A stretch of 64,000 nt of DNA, taken from Sphingomonas sp. CCH10-B3 (lineage in GTDB: Bacteria > Pseudomonadota > Alphaproteobacteria > Sphingomonadales > Sphingomonadaceae). The DNA is taken from positions 1-64,000 of the forward strand of contig NZ_LSIJ01000092.1 of the NCBI RefSeq assembly GCF_001556185.1, read 5' to 3'. Within the stretch, counting starts at the first letter, position 1. Every line of letters starts with the position of its first letter. The notes under the pieces are model-generated. The model saw only the letters and a list, made by a program, of their open reading frames with translations, was not told the DNA's origin and made no database searches. Shown here piece by piece: positions 50,538 to 60,573 of the stretch. Position numbers and translations under genes: made by a program.

Positions 50538-51313
50538 TGTTCGTCGATTCGCATTGCCACCTCAATTACAAGGGGCTTGCCGAGCATCAGGCCGATGTCA
50601 TCGCGCGCGCCCGCGGGGCGGGGGTGTCGACAATGCTCACCATCTCGACCCGCGAGCGCGAATGGGACGAAATCACTGGCATTGCCGAGGCTTATCCGGA
50701 CATCTGGGCAAGCATCGGCATCCATCCGCACGAAGCCGACGACCATGCGCATGTGACGACGCAGATGCTGATCGACCGCGCGGCCCATCCCCGCGTGATC
50801 GGCATCGGCGAGACGGGCCTTGATTATTACTACGACCACAGCGACCGCGCGCAGCAGGCCGCCAATTTCCGCGCGCATATCGCCGCGTCGCGCGCGACCG
50901 GGCTGCCGCTGATCGTCCACACCCGCGATGCCGAGGACGATACCGCCGCGATCATCGCCGATGAAATGGGGAAGGGGGCCTTCCCCTGCCTGATCCATTG
51001 CTTCACCGCGAGCGCCGACTTCGCCGACAAGGCGCTGGCAATGGGCTGCTACATCTCGATTTCGGGCATCGTGACGTTCAAGAATGCGCGCGACTTGCAG
51101 GAAACCGCGGCGCGCGTGCCCGCCGACCGGCTGCTGATCGAAACCGACGCGCCGTTTCTCGCGCCCGTGCCGCACCGGGGCAAGACCGGCGAGCCCGCCT
51201 TCGTCGCCGATACCGCGCGTTTCCTTGCCGACCTGCGCGGTGTTGACGTCATGACGCTGGCCGAGACGACGTCGGCCAATTTCTTCAAGCTGTTTGCCAA
51301 AGCCCGCGCGTGA
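50537..51313 (+). CDS. TatD-family metal-dependent hydrolase
   Basis: A 258-residue TIM-barrel DNase/hydrolase of the TatD/YcfH family. SHCHLNY, IGIHPHEAD, GETGLDYYY, HTRDAEDD, HCFT and ETDAPFL carry the metal ligands. The ATG overlaps the metG stop (TGATG), the usual metG-tatD order. The role is proofreading-type DNA or D-aminoacyl-tRNA cleavage. Confidence 0.92.
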   Translation: MFVDSHCHLNYKGLAEHQADVIARARGAGVSTMLTISTREREWDEITGIAEAYPDIWASIGIHPHEADDHAHVTTQMLIDRAAHPRVIGIGETGLDYYYDHSDRAQQAANFRAHIAASRATGLPLIVHTRDAEDDTAAIIADEMGKGAFPCLIHCFTASADFADKALAMGCYISISGIVTFKNARDLQETAARVPADRLLIETDAPFLAPVPHRGKTGEPAFVADTARFLADLRGVDVMTLAETTSANFFKLFAKARA

Positions 51314-52074
51314 AGGTTCGCATTCTCGGCTCGGGAACCTCGTCGGGGGTGCCGCGGATCGGCGGCGATTGGGGCGAATGCGACCCGCTTGAGCCGAAAA
51401 ACCGGCGCACGCGCGTGTCGATACTGGTCGAGACCACGACAACGCGCATTCTGGTCGATACCGGGCCGGACTTGCGCGAACAGTTGCTGGCAGCAGGCGT
51501 CGGCGAAGTCGATGCAGTGATCTGGACCCACGAACATGCTGATCACTGCCACGGCATCGATGACGTGCGGCAGCTTTATCACGCGCGCGGTGCGCCGATT
51601 GCGGGCTTTGCGCAGAGCCGCACGCGCGACTCGATGCTCGACCGCTTCGGCTATGTCTTCCACGGGCGCGCAGGCTATCCGCCGACGATGACGATTGACC
51701 TGCTGCCAGAGCGCTTCGCGATCGGCGATGTCGTCGTCGCGAGCGCCGAACAGCCGCATGGCGATATCACCTCGGCCGGGCTACGCTTCGAAGCCGATGG
51801 CAAGGCCATTGGCTATGCAACTGATTTCCATGCGATGACGCCTGCAATGGTCGAGCTTTATGCTGGGCTAGACCTGTGGATTGTCGACGCCTTGCGGCGG
51901 CGGCCGCACCCGTCGCATCCGACGCTCGACCAGGCACTTGGATGGATCGACGAGCTGCGGCCAGCGCGTTCGGTGCTGACGCATATGGACCAGTCGATGG
52001 ATTATGCGACACTTCGCCGCGAGCTGCCCGGCGGCGTTGAGCCGGGTTATGACGGGCTGGAGATCATATTGTGA
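51310..52074 (+). CDS. Metallo-beta-lactamase-fold hydrolase (PhnP-like)
   Basis: A 254-residue MBL protein with the dinuclear-zinc motif H74-E-H76-A-D78-H79 (WTHEHADHCHG). SGVPRIGG near the N-terminus is typical of the PhnP-like subgroup, and D/H ligands recur in DFHAMTP and THMD. A phosphodiesterase role is likely. The GTG start overlaps the tatD stop. Confidence 0.88.
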   Translation: MKVRILGSGTSSGVPRIGGDWGECDPLEPKNRRTRVSILVETTTTRILVDTGPDLREQLLAAGVGEVDAVIWTHEHADHCHGIDDVRQLYHARGAPIAGFAQSRTRDSMLDRFGYVFHGRAGYPPTMTIDLLPERFAIGDVVVASAEQPHGDITSAGLRFEADGKAIGYATDFHAMTPAMVELYAGLDLWIVDALRRRPHPSHPTLDQALGWIDELRPARSVLTHMDQSMDYATLRRELPGGVEPGYDGLEIIL

Positions 52075-52667
52075 GCAGCGGCGACCAGATGAGCGCGCTT
52101 TGGTATCTGCTTCTGCTGATCCTGCCGCTGTCGGCGCTGATCGCGCGTGGCATGCCGATCGGCCAGACGATGCGAATGGCGCTGATCTGGCTGGGGATTT
52201 TTGCAGGCGCGCTGATTCTGGCGACCTTCTGGACGCGCAATCGCAGCTATATCGACGGGTTCCTGGTCGATGCCGGGCTGCGCGGAAATTTGGTAACCGG
52301 ATCGACGGTCGAGATTCCACGCGGTCAAGACGGGCATTACCGCGCCGACGTGCTGCTCAATGGCGTGGCGATGAAAATGCTGGTCGATACCGGTGCATCC
52401 AGCACGACGATTTCGCGGGCCACCGCAAAGGCAATCGGCGCGACCGTCGACGAAGGCTTCGGCGTGATTGTCGAGACCGCAAATGGCCGGACGATCGAGC
52501 ACCGCGCGACGCTGGCAACGCTTGAACTTGGTTCGATCCACGCGAAAGATGTTCCGGTGCTGGTGAACGACACCGAGGGCAACGATCTGCTCGGCGCCGA
52601 TTTTCTGGCGCAGCTCGAAAGCTGGCGGGCCGAGGGGAATAGGCTGATCCTCGTCCCCAGACGCTAA
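52071..52667 (+). CDS. Retropepsin-like aspartic protease (TIGR02281 family)
   Basis: A 198-residue membrane protein. Two N-terminal hydrophobic helices (about 8-25 and 36-54) precede an aspartyl protease domain with D106 in LVDTGASSTTI and the second psi-loop GNDLLGADFL. The protease faces the periplasm by topology. A dimer supplies the two aspartates. The GTG start overlaps the MBL stop, and the operon ends here. Confidence 0.88.
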   Translation: MSSGDQMSALWYLLLLILPLSALIARGMPIGQTMRMALIWLGIFAGALILATFWTRNRSYIDGFLVDAGLRGNLVTGSTVEIPRGQDGHYRADVLLNGVAMKMLVDTGASSTTISRATAKAIGATVDEGFGVIVETANGRTIEHRATLATLELGSIHAKDVPVLVNDTEGNDLLGADFLAQLESWRAEGNRLILVPRR

Positions 52668-52676
52668 ATCGTATTT

Positions 52677-52687
52677 TACATAATGTA
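52677..52687 (+). promoter_or_regulatory. AT-rich palindrome upstream of mazG
   Basis: TACAT-A-ATGTA lies in an unusually AT-rich 45-base gap before mazG, with TATTAT just downstream (52688-52693). It may be the mazG promoter region or an operator. The AT content contrasts with the surrounding sequence. Confidence 0.35.
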
Positions 52688-52722
52688 TATTATCGGACTG
52701 ATAGATTAAGGGAGGCGCAGCA

Positions 52723-53472
52723 ATGGTTGATCGTCTGGTAACCATCATGGCCCGCCTCCGCGATCCGGTGAGCGGCTGCGACTGGGATGTCGCGCAGACG
52801 TTCGAGACGATCGCGCCGTACACGATTGAGGAAGCGCACGAAGTCGCCGATGCGATCGCGCGCGGCGATATGGCCGATCTGAAAGACGAGCTCGGTGACC
52901 TGCTGCTCCAGGTCGTGTTCCACGCGCGGATCGCCGAGGAAGCCGGCCATTTCGCGCTGCCCGATGTCGTCGATGCGATCAGTGACAAGATGGAGCGCCG
53001 TCATCCGCACGTCTTTGGCGATGATGCTGCAGGCGGCGGCCCTCACCTCTGGGAACAAATCAAGGCCGAGGAACGCGGCGCCAAGGGTGCGGCCAGCGCA
53101 CTCGACGGTGTCGCGCTCGGACTCCCTGCCCTGATGCGTGCCGAGAAATTGCAGAAGCGCGCTGGAAGGGTCGGCTTCGACTGGCCCGACGCAAGCGGCG
53201 CACGCGCGAAGATCGAAGAGGAGCTTGCCGAGGTCGAGGCGGCGCAGACCGATGCCGAGCGCGCCGAGGAAATCGGCGATCTGCTGTTCGCCGTGGTCAA
53301 TTGGGCGCGAAAGCAAGGCGTCGATCCCGAGGCAGCGCTGCGAAACGCAAACGCGAAGTTTGAGCGACGGTTTCGCGCGATGGAGGAAACAGCGGGCAAT
53401 GCTTTCGCGGGGTTGGATCTGGACGCGAAGGAAGCGCTGTGGGTCGCGGCCAAGGCGGATGAACGGGCCTGA
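52723..53472 (+). CDS. mazG: Nucleoside triphosphate pyrophosphohydrolase MazG
   Basis: A 249-residue all-helical NTP pyrophosphatase with two MazG domains. The EEAHEVADAI then DELGDLLLQV pair binds Mg in the first domain; AEEIGDLLFAVVNW is in the second. It removes non-canonical or excess nucleotides. GGGAGG precedes the ATG. It ends two bases from the convergent hflX stop. Confidence 0.94.
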   Translation: MVDRLVTIMARLRDPVSGCDWDVAQTFETIAPYTIEEAHEVADAIARGDMADLKDELGDLLLQVVFHARIAEEAGHFALPDVVDAISDKMERRHPHVFGDDAAGGGPHLWEQIKAEERGAKGAASALDGVALGLPALMRAEKLQKRAGRVGFDWPDASGARAKIEEELAEVEAAQTDAERAEEIGDLLFAVVNWARKQGVDPEAALRNANAKFERRFRAMEETAGNAFAGLDLDAKEALWVAAKADERA

Positions 53473-53474
53473 AG

Positions 53475-54767
53475 TCAGTGCGCCCGCACGCCGAACCTTT
53501 CCCAATCGCGCTCGCTCAGTCGCACTTCATACACTGCCGAGTCGCCATCGACCCAATGGTCGATCACTTCGCCATGTTGGTGCAGCCACGCTGCCCCCGC
53601 CCCGTCGCCGGCATCAAGCGTCACCGTGTAACGACGATGCCCCTCGGTCAGTCGCGACGCGATGATCGTCAGCATGCGGTCGACCCCTTCCCCGCTCAGC
53701 GCCGAAATCGCAATGACATCGTCGCGCTTGGCAGCCTCAAGGATCACGTCGTCGCGCACATCACCTTCGAGCAAGTCGAGCTTGTTCCACGCCTCGAACC
53801 GTGGGGTCGTCTCCGCCACGCCCAGTTCGCTTAGAACGGCCTCGACATCGGCGCGCTGCGCTTCGCTGTAGGGATGAGCGATGTCGCGGACATGGACGAG
53901 CAGATCGGCCGAGACGACTTCCTCGAGCGTCGCCTTGAACGCGGCGACGAGCTGGGTCGGCAGGTCGGAGACGAAGCCCACCGTGTCCGACAGGATCGCT
54001 TTGTCGATGCCGGGCAGCGAAATCTGGCGCAGGGTCGGGTCGAGCGTCGCGAACAGCAAATCCTCGGCCATCACCTGCGCACCGGTCAGCCGGTTGAACA
54101 GCGTCGACTTGCCCGCATTGGTGTAGCCAACCAGCGCGATCACCGGCCAGGGCGCGCGCTGGCGGCGTTCGCGGTGGAGGCCGCGGGTGCGGCTGACCTG
54201 ATCGAGCTCGCGCCGCAGCTTCGCCATCCGGTCGCGGATCAGGCGGCGGTCGGCTTCGATCTGGGTTTCGCCGGGGCCGCCGAGGAAGCCGAAGCCGCCG
54301 CGCTGGCGCTCGAGGTGGGTCCAGCTCCGGACCAGCCGGCCCGCCTGATAATCGAGGTGCGCGAGTTCGACTTGCAGCCGCCCCTCGGCGGTCGCCGCGC
54401 GTTCGCCGAAAATTTCGAGGATCAGCCCGGTGCGGTCGATCACCTTGGTGTCGAGCCCGGTCTCCAGATTGCGCTGCTGGACCGGGGTGAGGCTCGCGTC
54501 AAAGATGACGAGGCTTGCCTCCTCCATCCGCGCCGCGGCGGCGATCTGTTCGATCTGCCCCTGCCCGATCAGCGTCGCGGGCTTGGGTGTGCGCAGGCGG
54601 ACGGCGATCTTGTCGGTGACAACCAAACCGATCGCCTCGGCGAGACCCGCCGTCTCGGCGAGCCGCGCGTCAGCGTCGCGGCTGGCGCCGCCCTGGTCGG
54701 GCAGCACCACCACCGCGCGCCCGCCGCGGGCGAACTCACTGCGATCGCGTTCGAACCCGGTACTCAA
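53475..54767 (-). CDS. hflX: Ribosome-associated GTPase HflX
   Basis: A 430-residue GTPase that splits stalled or stressed ribosomes. The N-terminal HflX domain ([37 protein letters not shown]) is followed by the G domain with G1 [10 protein letters not shown]3 DTVGF and G4 NKLD. The TTG start overlaps the hfq stop (TTGA), the conserved hfq-hflX pairing. Confidence 0.94.
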   Translation of the reverse strand: MSTGFERDRSEFARGGRAVVVLPDQGGASRDADARLAETAGLAEAIGLVVTDKIAVRLRTPKPATLIGQGQIEQIAAAARMEEASLVIFDASLTPVQQRNLETGLDTKVIDRTGLILEIFGERAATAEGRLQVELAHLDYQAGRLVRSWTHLERQRGGFGFLGGPGETQIEADRRLIRDRMAKLRRELDQVSRTRGLHRERRQRAPWPVIALVGYTNAGKSTLFNRLTGAQVMAEDLLFATLDPTLRQISLPGIDKAILSDTVGFVSDLPTQLVAAFKATLEEVVSADLLVHVRDIAHPYSEAQRADVEAVLSELGVAETTPRFEAWNKLDLLEGDVRDDVILEAAKRDDVIAISALSGEGVDRMLTIIASRLTEGHRRYTVTLDAGDGAGAAWLHQHGEVIDHWVDGDSAVYEVRLSERDWERFGVRAH

Positions 54768-55252
54768 TCGTTCGACTCGGTCGCTTCCTCGGCGAGGTTG
54801 AGCGGGTGTGCGGGCTGCACGGTCGACACGGCGTGCTTGTAGACAAGCTGGGCCATGCCGTCGCGCTGGAGCAGCATGCAGAACAGGTCGAACGCGGTAA
54901 TATAGCCCTGAAGCATCACGCCATTGACGAGGAACATTGTCACCGGCTCGTCCGATTTGCGCACGGCGTTGAGGAAAATTTCCTGCAGCAGCGGCGCCTT
55001 TTTCTGCGCTTCGCCGATCGTGTCGAGGATAGCATCGATGTCGATCGCGCCCGACGGCATGATCGTCGAGATCGCATGCTTGTAAATGAGCTGCGACTGA
55101 CCGTCGCGGCGGAGCAGCACCGAAAAATTATCGAACCAGGTCACGATGCCCTGCAGCTTGACGCCTTTGACAAGGAACATCGTCACCGGCGTCTTCGACC
55201 GGCGCAGCGAATTGAGGAACAGGTCCTGCAGCGAGGCGGATTTTTCGGCCAT
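54764..55252 (-). CDS. hfq: RNA chaperone Hfq, tandem duplicated
   Basis: A 162-residue protein with two full Hfq/Sm folds. Copy 1 spans about 1-65 ([34 protein letters not shown]). Copy 2 spans about 85-148 ([34 protein letters not shown]). Each has the Sm1 and YKHA Sm2 motifs. Such a protein could assemble as a trimer of dimers rather than a hexamer. The ATG at 55252 lies nine bases after AAGGA. Its leader has a GC hairpin. Confidence 0.92.
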   Translation of the reverse strand: MAEKSASLQDLFLNSLRRSKTPVTMFLVKGVKLQGIVTWFDNFSVLLRRDGQSQLIYKHAISTIMPSGAIDIDAILDTIGEAQKKAPLLQEIFLNAVRKSDEPVTMFLVNGVMLQGYITAFDLFCMLLQRDGMAQLVYKHAVSTVQPAHPLNLAEEATESND

Positions 55253-55273
55253 GACGATCATTCCTTGTTCTTG

Positions 55274-55290
55274 GCGGGGAAATGCCCCGC
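55274..55290 (-). promoter_or_regulatory. Hairpin in the hfq leader
   Basis: On the minus strand GCGGGG and CCCCGC pair around CATTT, ending eight bases before the AAGGA ribosome-binding site of hfq. Hfq genes in enterobacteria bind their own leaders, so this may be a regulatory structure, but the T-rich loop is short. Confidence 0.35.
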
Positions 55291-55430
55291 GATGCGCCGG
55301 TACGCGGCGTCGCTGACGGCAATGTAGGAAAGACGCAGGCCCGCGTCCATATGCTGGCAGATCGCGCACGGCCGCCGTTCCTGCCTCCGCCCGCATTCCC
55401 CTGCAATCAGGGATGATGAGGCAAGAGTCT

Positions 55431-56813
55431 CTAATCCTCGCCGCGCGTCTCGGTGATCCCCAGCAGCTTCAGCTTGCGGTGCAACGCTGACCGTTCCATG
55501 CCGATGAAGGTCGCGGTGCGCGAGATGTTGCCCGAAAATCGGCGGATCTGGACGCGCAGATATTCGCGCTCGAAATACTCCCGCGCTTCACGAAGCGGCG
55601 CGCCCATGATCGCGGTGGTGGCCGCACCGATGCCGAGGTCGCGCTGGTCGCCCAGCACTTCGGCTGGCAGCAGATCGATATCGATGCGGCCGATCCGGTC
55701 GCCGGGCGCCAGAATCACCGTGCGCTCGACGACATTGCGCAACTGGCGGACGTTGCCTGGCCATTCATGGCTCTGCAGCGCGACCATCGCCTCGGGCGAG
55801 ACTTCGGGTGTCGGCACCCGGCGCTGCGCAGCGTAATGCGCGACGAAATGCTCGACCAGCGGCGGGATGTCCTCGCGCCGCTCGGCTAGGCCGGGGATCG
55901 CCACCGGCACGACATTGAGCCGATAATAGAGGTCTTCGCGGAAGCGCCCCTCGGCAATCTCGACGGTCAGGTCGCGTGCGGTGGCCGAGACGACCCGCAG
56001 ATCGACGCGGACGACGCGCTGGCCACCGACGCGCGTGAAGCTCTGGTCGGTCAGCACGCGCAGGATCCGCGCCTGCGTCTGCACTGGCATGTCGGCAATC
56101 TCGTCGAGGAACAGCGTGCCGCCATGCGCCTGTTCGAGCAGGCCAGGGCGTATGACATTGCCTCCCTCCTCCACCCCGAACAACTCCTCCTCGACCCGTT
56201 CGGGCGTCATCCGGGCAGCGCTGACCACGACAAAGGGCGCGACGCCGCGCTGGCTCCAGCCGTGCAGCAGCCGCGCCGCGACTTCCTTGCCGACGCCTGC
56301 ACCACCGGTGATCAGCACGCGGCTGCCGGTCGCGGCAACGCGTTTCAACGTCGCGCGCACGCTGTTGATCGCGGCCGAATTGCCGGTCAGATCCTCCTCA
56401 AGGCCCGCCGTCTGGCGCAGGGACGCGAGTTCGCGCCGTAGTCGTTCGGTCTCGGTCGCGCGCTCAACCAGCAGCAGCAGCCGCTCGGCCTCGAACGGCT
56501 TTTCGATGAAGTCGGCGGCACCGCGCCGAATCGCCGCCACGGCGGTGTCGAGATTGCCGTGGCCCGAGATCACAATCACCGGAATGCTCGGGTCGCGGCG
56601 CTTCATTTCGTCGAGCAGATCGAGCCCGTCGAGCCGCGAACCATGGAGCCAGACGTCGAGCAGCACCAGCGACGGGCGGCGCGCGGCGATCGCTTCCAGC
56701 GCCGCGTCGCTGTCGGCGGCGAGCCGCGTCTCATAGCCTTCGTCTTGCAACACGCCGGCGACCAGCTCGCGAATGTCTTTCTCATCGTCGACGACGAGGA
56801 TGTCGAGCGCCAT
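55431..56813 (-). CDS. ntrX: NtrX response regulator with degenerate AAA+ domain
   Basis: A 460-residue regulator. Receiver phospho-acceptor D53 (LLDVWLHG). The AAA+ domain has Walker A GGAGVGKE and Walker B GTLFLDEI, but the GAFTGA loop that contacts sigma-54 is replaced by VEEGGNV. The C-terminal Fis-type helix-turn-helix is intact ([17 protein letters not shown]). This predicts DNA binding without sigma-54 activation. It lies five bases after ntrY. Confidence 0.93.
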   Translation of the reverse strand: MALDILVVDDEKDIRELVAGVLQDEGYETRLAADSDAALEAIAARRPSLVLLDVWLHGSRLDGLDLLDEMKRRDPSIPVIVISGHGNLDTAVAAIRRGAADFIEKPFEAERLLLLVERATETERLRRELASLRQTAGLEEDLTGNSAAINSVRATLKRVAATGSRVLITGGAGVGKEVAARLLHGWSQRGVAPFVVVSAARMTPERVEEELFGVEEGGNVIRPGLLEQAHGGTLFLDEIADMPVQTQARILRVLTDQSFTRVGGQRVVRVDLRVVSATARDLTVEIAEGRFREDLYYRLNVVPVAIPGLAERREDIPPLVEHFVAHYAAQRRVPTPEVSPEAMVALQSHEWPGNVRQLRNVVERTVILAPGDRIGRIDIDLLPAEVLGDQRDLGIGAATTAIMGAPLREAREYFEREYLRVQIRRFSGNISRTATFIGMERSALHRKLKLLGITETRGED

Positions 56814-56818
56814 ACGCT

Positions 56819-59059
56819 TTACTTTCTTACACGAGTGAGAGCGGGCGCGCGCTCATCGCCGCCGTCGGACTGATCGCAGTCTCCTGCAGCGAACTGGGCA
56901 AGCGCGGTGGCATCGAAACACAAAGTGACGACGGTGCCGCCACCGGCACGATCGGCAAAGCCAATCGTGCCGAAATGCTCGTCGACGATCTTCTTGACGA
57001 TCGCGAGGCCAAGGCCAGTCCCGCGCGCGCGGGTTGTCATATAGGGTTCGACAATCCGGTCGCGTTCGACCGGCAGGCCAACGCCATCGTCGGCAACGGT
57101 GATCGTGACCGGCGCCTCGCCCCCGCCGGCGATCGTCAGCGTGATGGTTCCCGCCGCATCATCGGCTTTGGCGAGGATCGCCTCGACCGCGTTCTTGACG
57201 ATGTTGGTCAGCGCCTGCGCGATCTGGCGGCGATCGCAAACAAGTGCCGGTGGCGGCTCGTCATGCGCCAGCTCAAACTTGACGCTGCCATGCGCGACTT
57301 CGTGGAGGAACATCACCTGACGCACGATATCGAGCAGCGATTCCTCACGGAACACGGGCTTGGGCATCCGCGCAAAGGACGAGAATTCGTCGACGATCCG
57401 GCGCAGATCGCCAACCTGGCGCACGATCGTTTCGGTCAGCCGCGCAAAAGTGCCGTCGTCTTCGGGTAACTGCTTGCCATAACGGCGCTGGAGCCGTTCG
57501 GCGGCAAGCTGGATCGGGGTAAGCGGATTCTTGATTTCGTGCGCAATCCGCCGCGCGACGTCAGACCAGGCGGCGCGGCGCTGGTCGAGTAATTGCTGGG
57601 TGATGTCGTCAAAGGTCAGGATCGGCCCGGCATCGGCCTCGGCAATCTTGACCGCCAGCGTGCGCGCTTCGCCCTGCGCGGCAATCTGGATCACTGCTTC
57701 GGGATTGCCCGCGTCGAGCAGCGCGTCGAGCTCGGGCGACACGTCGCCCAGCCGCGCGCTTACCGGCGCGGCTTCGCCCGCACGCAGCAGCGCCAGCGCC
57801 GAGCGGTTGATCAGGCGGATGCGCCGTTCGCGATCGACCGAGATAACGCCCGCCGACACGCCCGAGACCACCGCTTCAATCAGCGCGCGGCGACTGTCGA
57901 GCTGGTCATTCGCTGCCACCAGCGCATCGGTCTGTGCCTGCAATTGCTCGGTCATGCTGTTGAATGCATTGCCGAGCGTGCCAATCTCGTCCTCGACCTG
58001 CGGTGTCGGCACACGCGCGCTCAGCTCGCCGCTGGCGATTCGGTGCGCTGCCCCGACCAGCGCGTCGATTGGTCGCACAAGGCGATCGGCAACCTGCAGC
58101 GCAATCCAGACCGAAACCGCGACGATCAGCAGCGCGACCGCAAACAGGATGATATTGAACGTCAGCTGGAGCGAGCGCGTGCGCTTCTGCAGCGCCTCAT
58201 AATCCTTTACCAGCGCCGAGGCGGCGTTGTGCTGACGGCTCAGGAAAGCCGCCGTCACGCTCGTCCCTGCATAGACGAACAGGTCCTTCTGGTTCGGAAT
58301 CGGCGCGATCAGCCAGACCGTGTCGCTGGTGCGGTTGATGTACGGCGTCTTGTCGCGGCGGATCACGTCGAGCATCGCCGGGTTGACGCGCTCGGCGAAC
58401 TGCCCCTCGGTCGGCGGATTGAAGACGTAGAGGACCTGGACGCCCTTGTCCTTCTGATAACGGAACAGCACCGATTGTTCGAGATTGCGGTAATAGGTCT
58501 GGACGTTGAGATAGGACTGAAAATTCTCGTCCTTTACCGGAATCGAAGGATATCGGTCGGCGATGTCGCTGGCCATCTGGTTGGTTTCGGCGAGCCAGCG
58601 TTTGATAATTTCCTTCTGGCCTTCATCGACCATACCCATCGTGGCATTGAAGGCATTGCGGGCTCGGTCGGAGACCCAGTAATCGACACCGGCTTCGAAC
58701 ATCACCGATGCCGCGATCACCGTCAGGATGATCGGTACGCTCGCCAGCATCGAGAAGGTTGCGACGAGCCGCACGTGCAGCCGCCCGCGTCCACCCATCG
58801 GTGATCGCGCCGCGCGCCGCATCGCGATCCGCCGACCGGCCAACACGATCAGCGCGATCCAAGGTAGCAAATTGGCAATCAGCATCGCCGCGATCATCGC
58901 TGGCGACAGCAAGCTAAGCCCGGAGCCCGCGCGCGCGATAAAGAGATAGCTGGCGATGCCGACCGCAATCGCAACCACCAGGACGCTGATTTCGATCAGC
59001 GGTGTGACCGGCCTCAATCTGGCCTTGAGGGGCGTCGCAGGCGCGACCTGGCTCTCCAT
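56819..59059 (-). CDS. ntrY: NtrY sensor histidine kinase
   Basis: A 746-residue membrane kinase. Helices (about 20-75 and near 105-130) frame a periplasmic loop of about 155 residues, another helix, HAMP (about 325-375), PAS (about 385-480) and the kinase domain with H in [12 protein letters not shown]-box NIVKNAVEAI, DDGVGLP and GTGLGLAIVKK. The start at 59059 (MESQVAP) is preferred; 19 extra residues upstream are cysteine-rich and atypical. It pairs with NtrX. Confidence 0.92.
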   Translation of the reverse strand: MESQVAPATPLKARLRPVTPLIEISVLVVAIAVGIASYLFIARAGSGLSLLSPAMIAAMLIANLLPWIALIVLAGRRIAMRRAARSPMGGRGRLHVRLVATFSMLASVPIILTVIAASVMFEAGVDYWVSDRARNAFNATMGMVDEGQKEIIKRWLAETNQMASDIADRYPSIPVKDENFQSYLNVQTYYRNLEQSVLFRYQKDKGVQVLYVFNPPTEGQFAERVNPAMLDVIRRDKTPYINRTSDTVWLIAPIPNQKDLFVYAGTSVTAAFLSRQHNAASALVKDYEALQKRTRSLQLTFNIILFAVALLIVAVSVWIALQVADRLVRPIDALVGAAHRIASGELSARVPTPQVEDEIGTLGNAFNSMTEQLQAQTDALVAANDQLDSRRALIEAVVSGVSAGVISVDRERRIRLINRSALALLRAGEAAPVSARLGDVSPELDALLDAGNPEAVIQIAAQGEARTLAVKIAEADAGPILTFDDITQQLLDQRRAAWSDVARRIAHEIKNPLTPIQLAAERLQRRYGKQLPEDDGTFARLTETIVRQVGDLRRIVDEFSSFARMPKPVFREESLLDIVRQVMFLHEVAHGSVKFELAHDEPPPALVCDRRQIAQALTNIVKNAVEAILAKADDAAGTITLTIAGGGEAPVTITVADDGVGLPVERDRIVEPYMTTRARGTGLGLAIVKKIVDEHFGTIGFADRAGGGTVVTLCFDATALAQFAAGDCDQSDGGDERAPALTRVRK

Positions 59060-59157
59060 CGTGGCATTCTTACAACATTGGCGTTGCCGACAACACACAT
59101 AATTGCTGATCGGCACCGGCGACTATCCGCAGCACAAATGGCACAAAAAAGGCGCCG

Positions 59158-60573
59158 TCAGCGCGGATCGATGCCGAGATCGTCGAGCCGCTTGCGCAAG
59201 GTGTTGCGATTGATGCCGAGCGCACGCGCGGTCCGTAGCTGGTTCCAGCCATGACGCGCGAGCAATGCCTCGATCAGCGGCCGCTCGACTTCGGCGATGA
59301 TCCGGCCGTAGAGCGTGCCATCGTCGAGCGCGGCTGGCTCCTCACGCGCGAGCCGGTCGATCCGGGCACGGATTGCGGCGTCGATCCCGATCTCGCCGAC
59401 AGACAGCGGCAGCGGAGCACCCCCGTCGAGCATGGCCGCGACTTCGTCGGCGCCGACCAGATCATCGCGGCTGAGCGCGGCAATTCGGCGGATGACATTT
59501 TCCAGCTCACGGACATTACCGGGCCAGTCATGGGCCTCGAGCACGCCGATTGCGGCGTCGTGAAGCGTCTTGCGGGGCAATCCGGCTTCGGCAGCACGAT
59601 CAAGGAAATGCCGGGACAGCAGCGCAATATCCTGACGCCGCGAACGCAGCGCCGGCAGCGCGACCGGCACGACATTGAGCCGGTAGTAGAGATCCTCGCG
59701 AAACCGTCCTTCGCTCACCAGCTGGGCGAGATCGCGATTGGTCGCCGCGACGATACGGACATCGGCGCGGATCGGCCGGGCACCGCCGACCGTGGTGAAC
59801 TCGCCCGATTGCAACACGCGCAGCAGCCGCGTCTGCGCCTCGATCGGCATGTCGCCGATTTCGTCGAGGAACAAAGTGCCGCCCGCCGCCTGTTCGAACC
59901 GCCCGGCCGACCGCGCTTGCGCGCCAGTGAAGGCGCCGCGTTCATGGCCGAACAACTCGGCTTCGATCAGCTCGCGTGGGATCGCCGCCATATTGATCGC
60001 AATGAAGGGCGCAAGGCGGCGCGGCCCGAGATCGTGGATCGCGCGCGCGACCAGTTCCTTGCCGGTCCCCGATTCGCCCGTCACCAGCACCGTCAGGTCG
60101 TTGCCGACCACGCGCGCGATGACGCGGTACACCTCCTGCATCGCCGGCGACCGGCCGATCAGCGGCAACCCGCCATCGAGCAGCTCGCCGGGATCGTCCG
60201 CCGCCTCGCCGCCACGCGCCAGCGCACTGCGCACCGCGCGCGCCAGCACGTCGAGATCGAAGGGCTTGGGCAGATAGTCATATGCGCCCACCTCGTTCGC
60301 CTTGACCGCCGTCGAAAGCGTGTTGAGCGCCGACAGGATTATTACCGGCAACTGCGGATGCGTGGCGAGCAGCGCCCGGACACGATCGATGCCATTGCCG
60401 TCGGGGAGCACGACATCGGTAATCAGCACATCGGGCACGCCGCGACCGAGTGCGGCATCAAGCTCGGCAAGGCTCGCTGCCGTCTTGACGTCATGCCCTT
60501 CGCGACGCAGCGCCTGGGCGACGACCATGCGGATCGCTGCATCATCGTCGACGACGAGAACACGGCCAATCAT
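59158..60573 (-). CDS. ntrC: Nitrogen regulator NtrC
   Basis: A 471-residue sigma-54 activator. Receiver D53 (ITDVVLPDG), AAA+ with Walker A GESGTGKE, intact GAFTGA and Walker [12 protein letters not shown] Fis-type helix-turn-helix (RTARALGINRNTLRKRL) closes it. The ATG at 60573 overlaps the ntrB stop (ATGA). After the stop a short GCGC stem with six T's on the minus strand (about 59145-59164) may end the ntrBC transcript. Confidence 0.95.
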   Translation of the reverse strand: MIGRVLVVDDDAAIRMVVAQALRREGHDVKTAASLAELDAALGRGVPDVLITDVVLPDGNGIDRVRALLATHPQLPVIILSALNTLSTAVKANEVGAYDYLPKPFDLDVLARAVRSALARGGEAADDPGELLDGGLPLIGRSPAMQEVYRVIARVVGNDLTVLVTGESGTGKELVARAIHDLGPRRLAPFIAINMAAIPRELIEAELFGHERGAFTGAQARSAGRFEQAAGGTLFLDEIGDMPIEAQTRLLRVLQSGEFTTVGGARPIRADVRIVAATNRDLAQLVSEGRFREDLYYRLNVVPVALPALRSRRQDIALLSRHFLDRAAEAGLPRKTLHDAAIGVLEAHDWPGNVRELENVIRRIAALSRDDLVGADEVAAMLDGGAPLPLSVGEIGIDAAIRARIDRLAREEPAALDDGTLYGRIIAEVERPLIEALLARHGWNQLRTARALGINRNTLRKRLDDLGIDPR

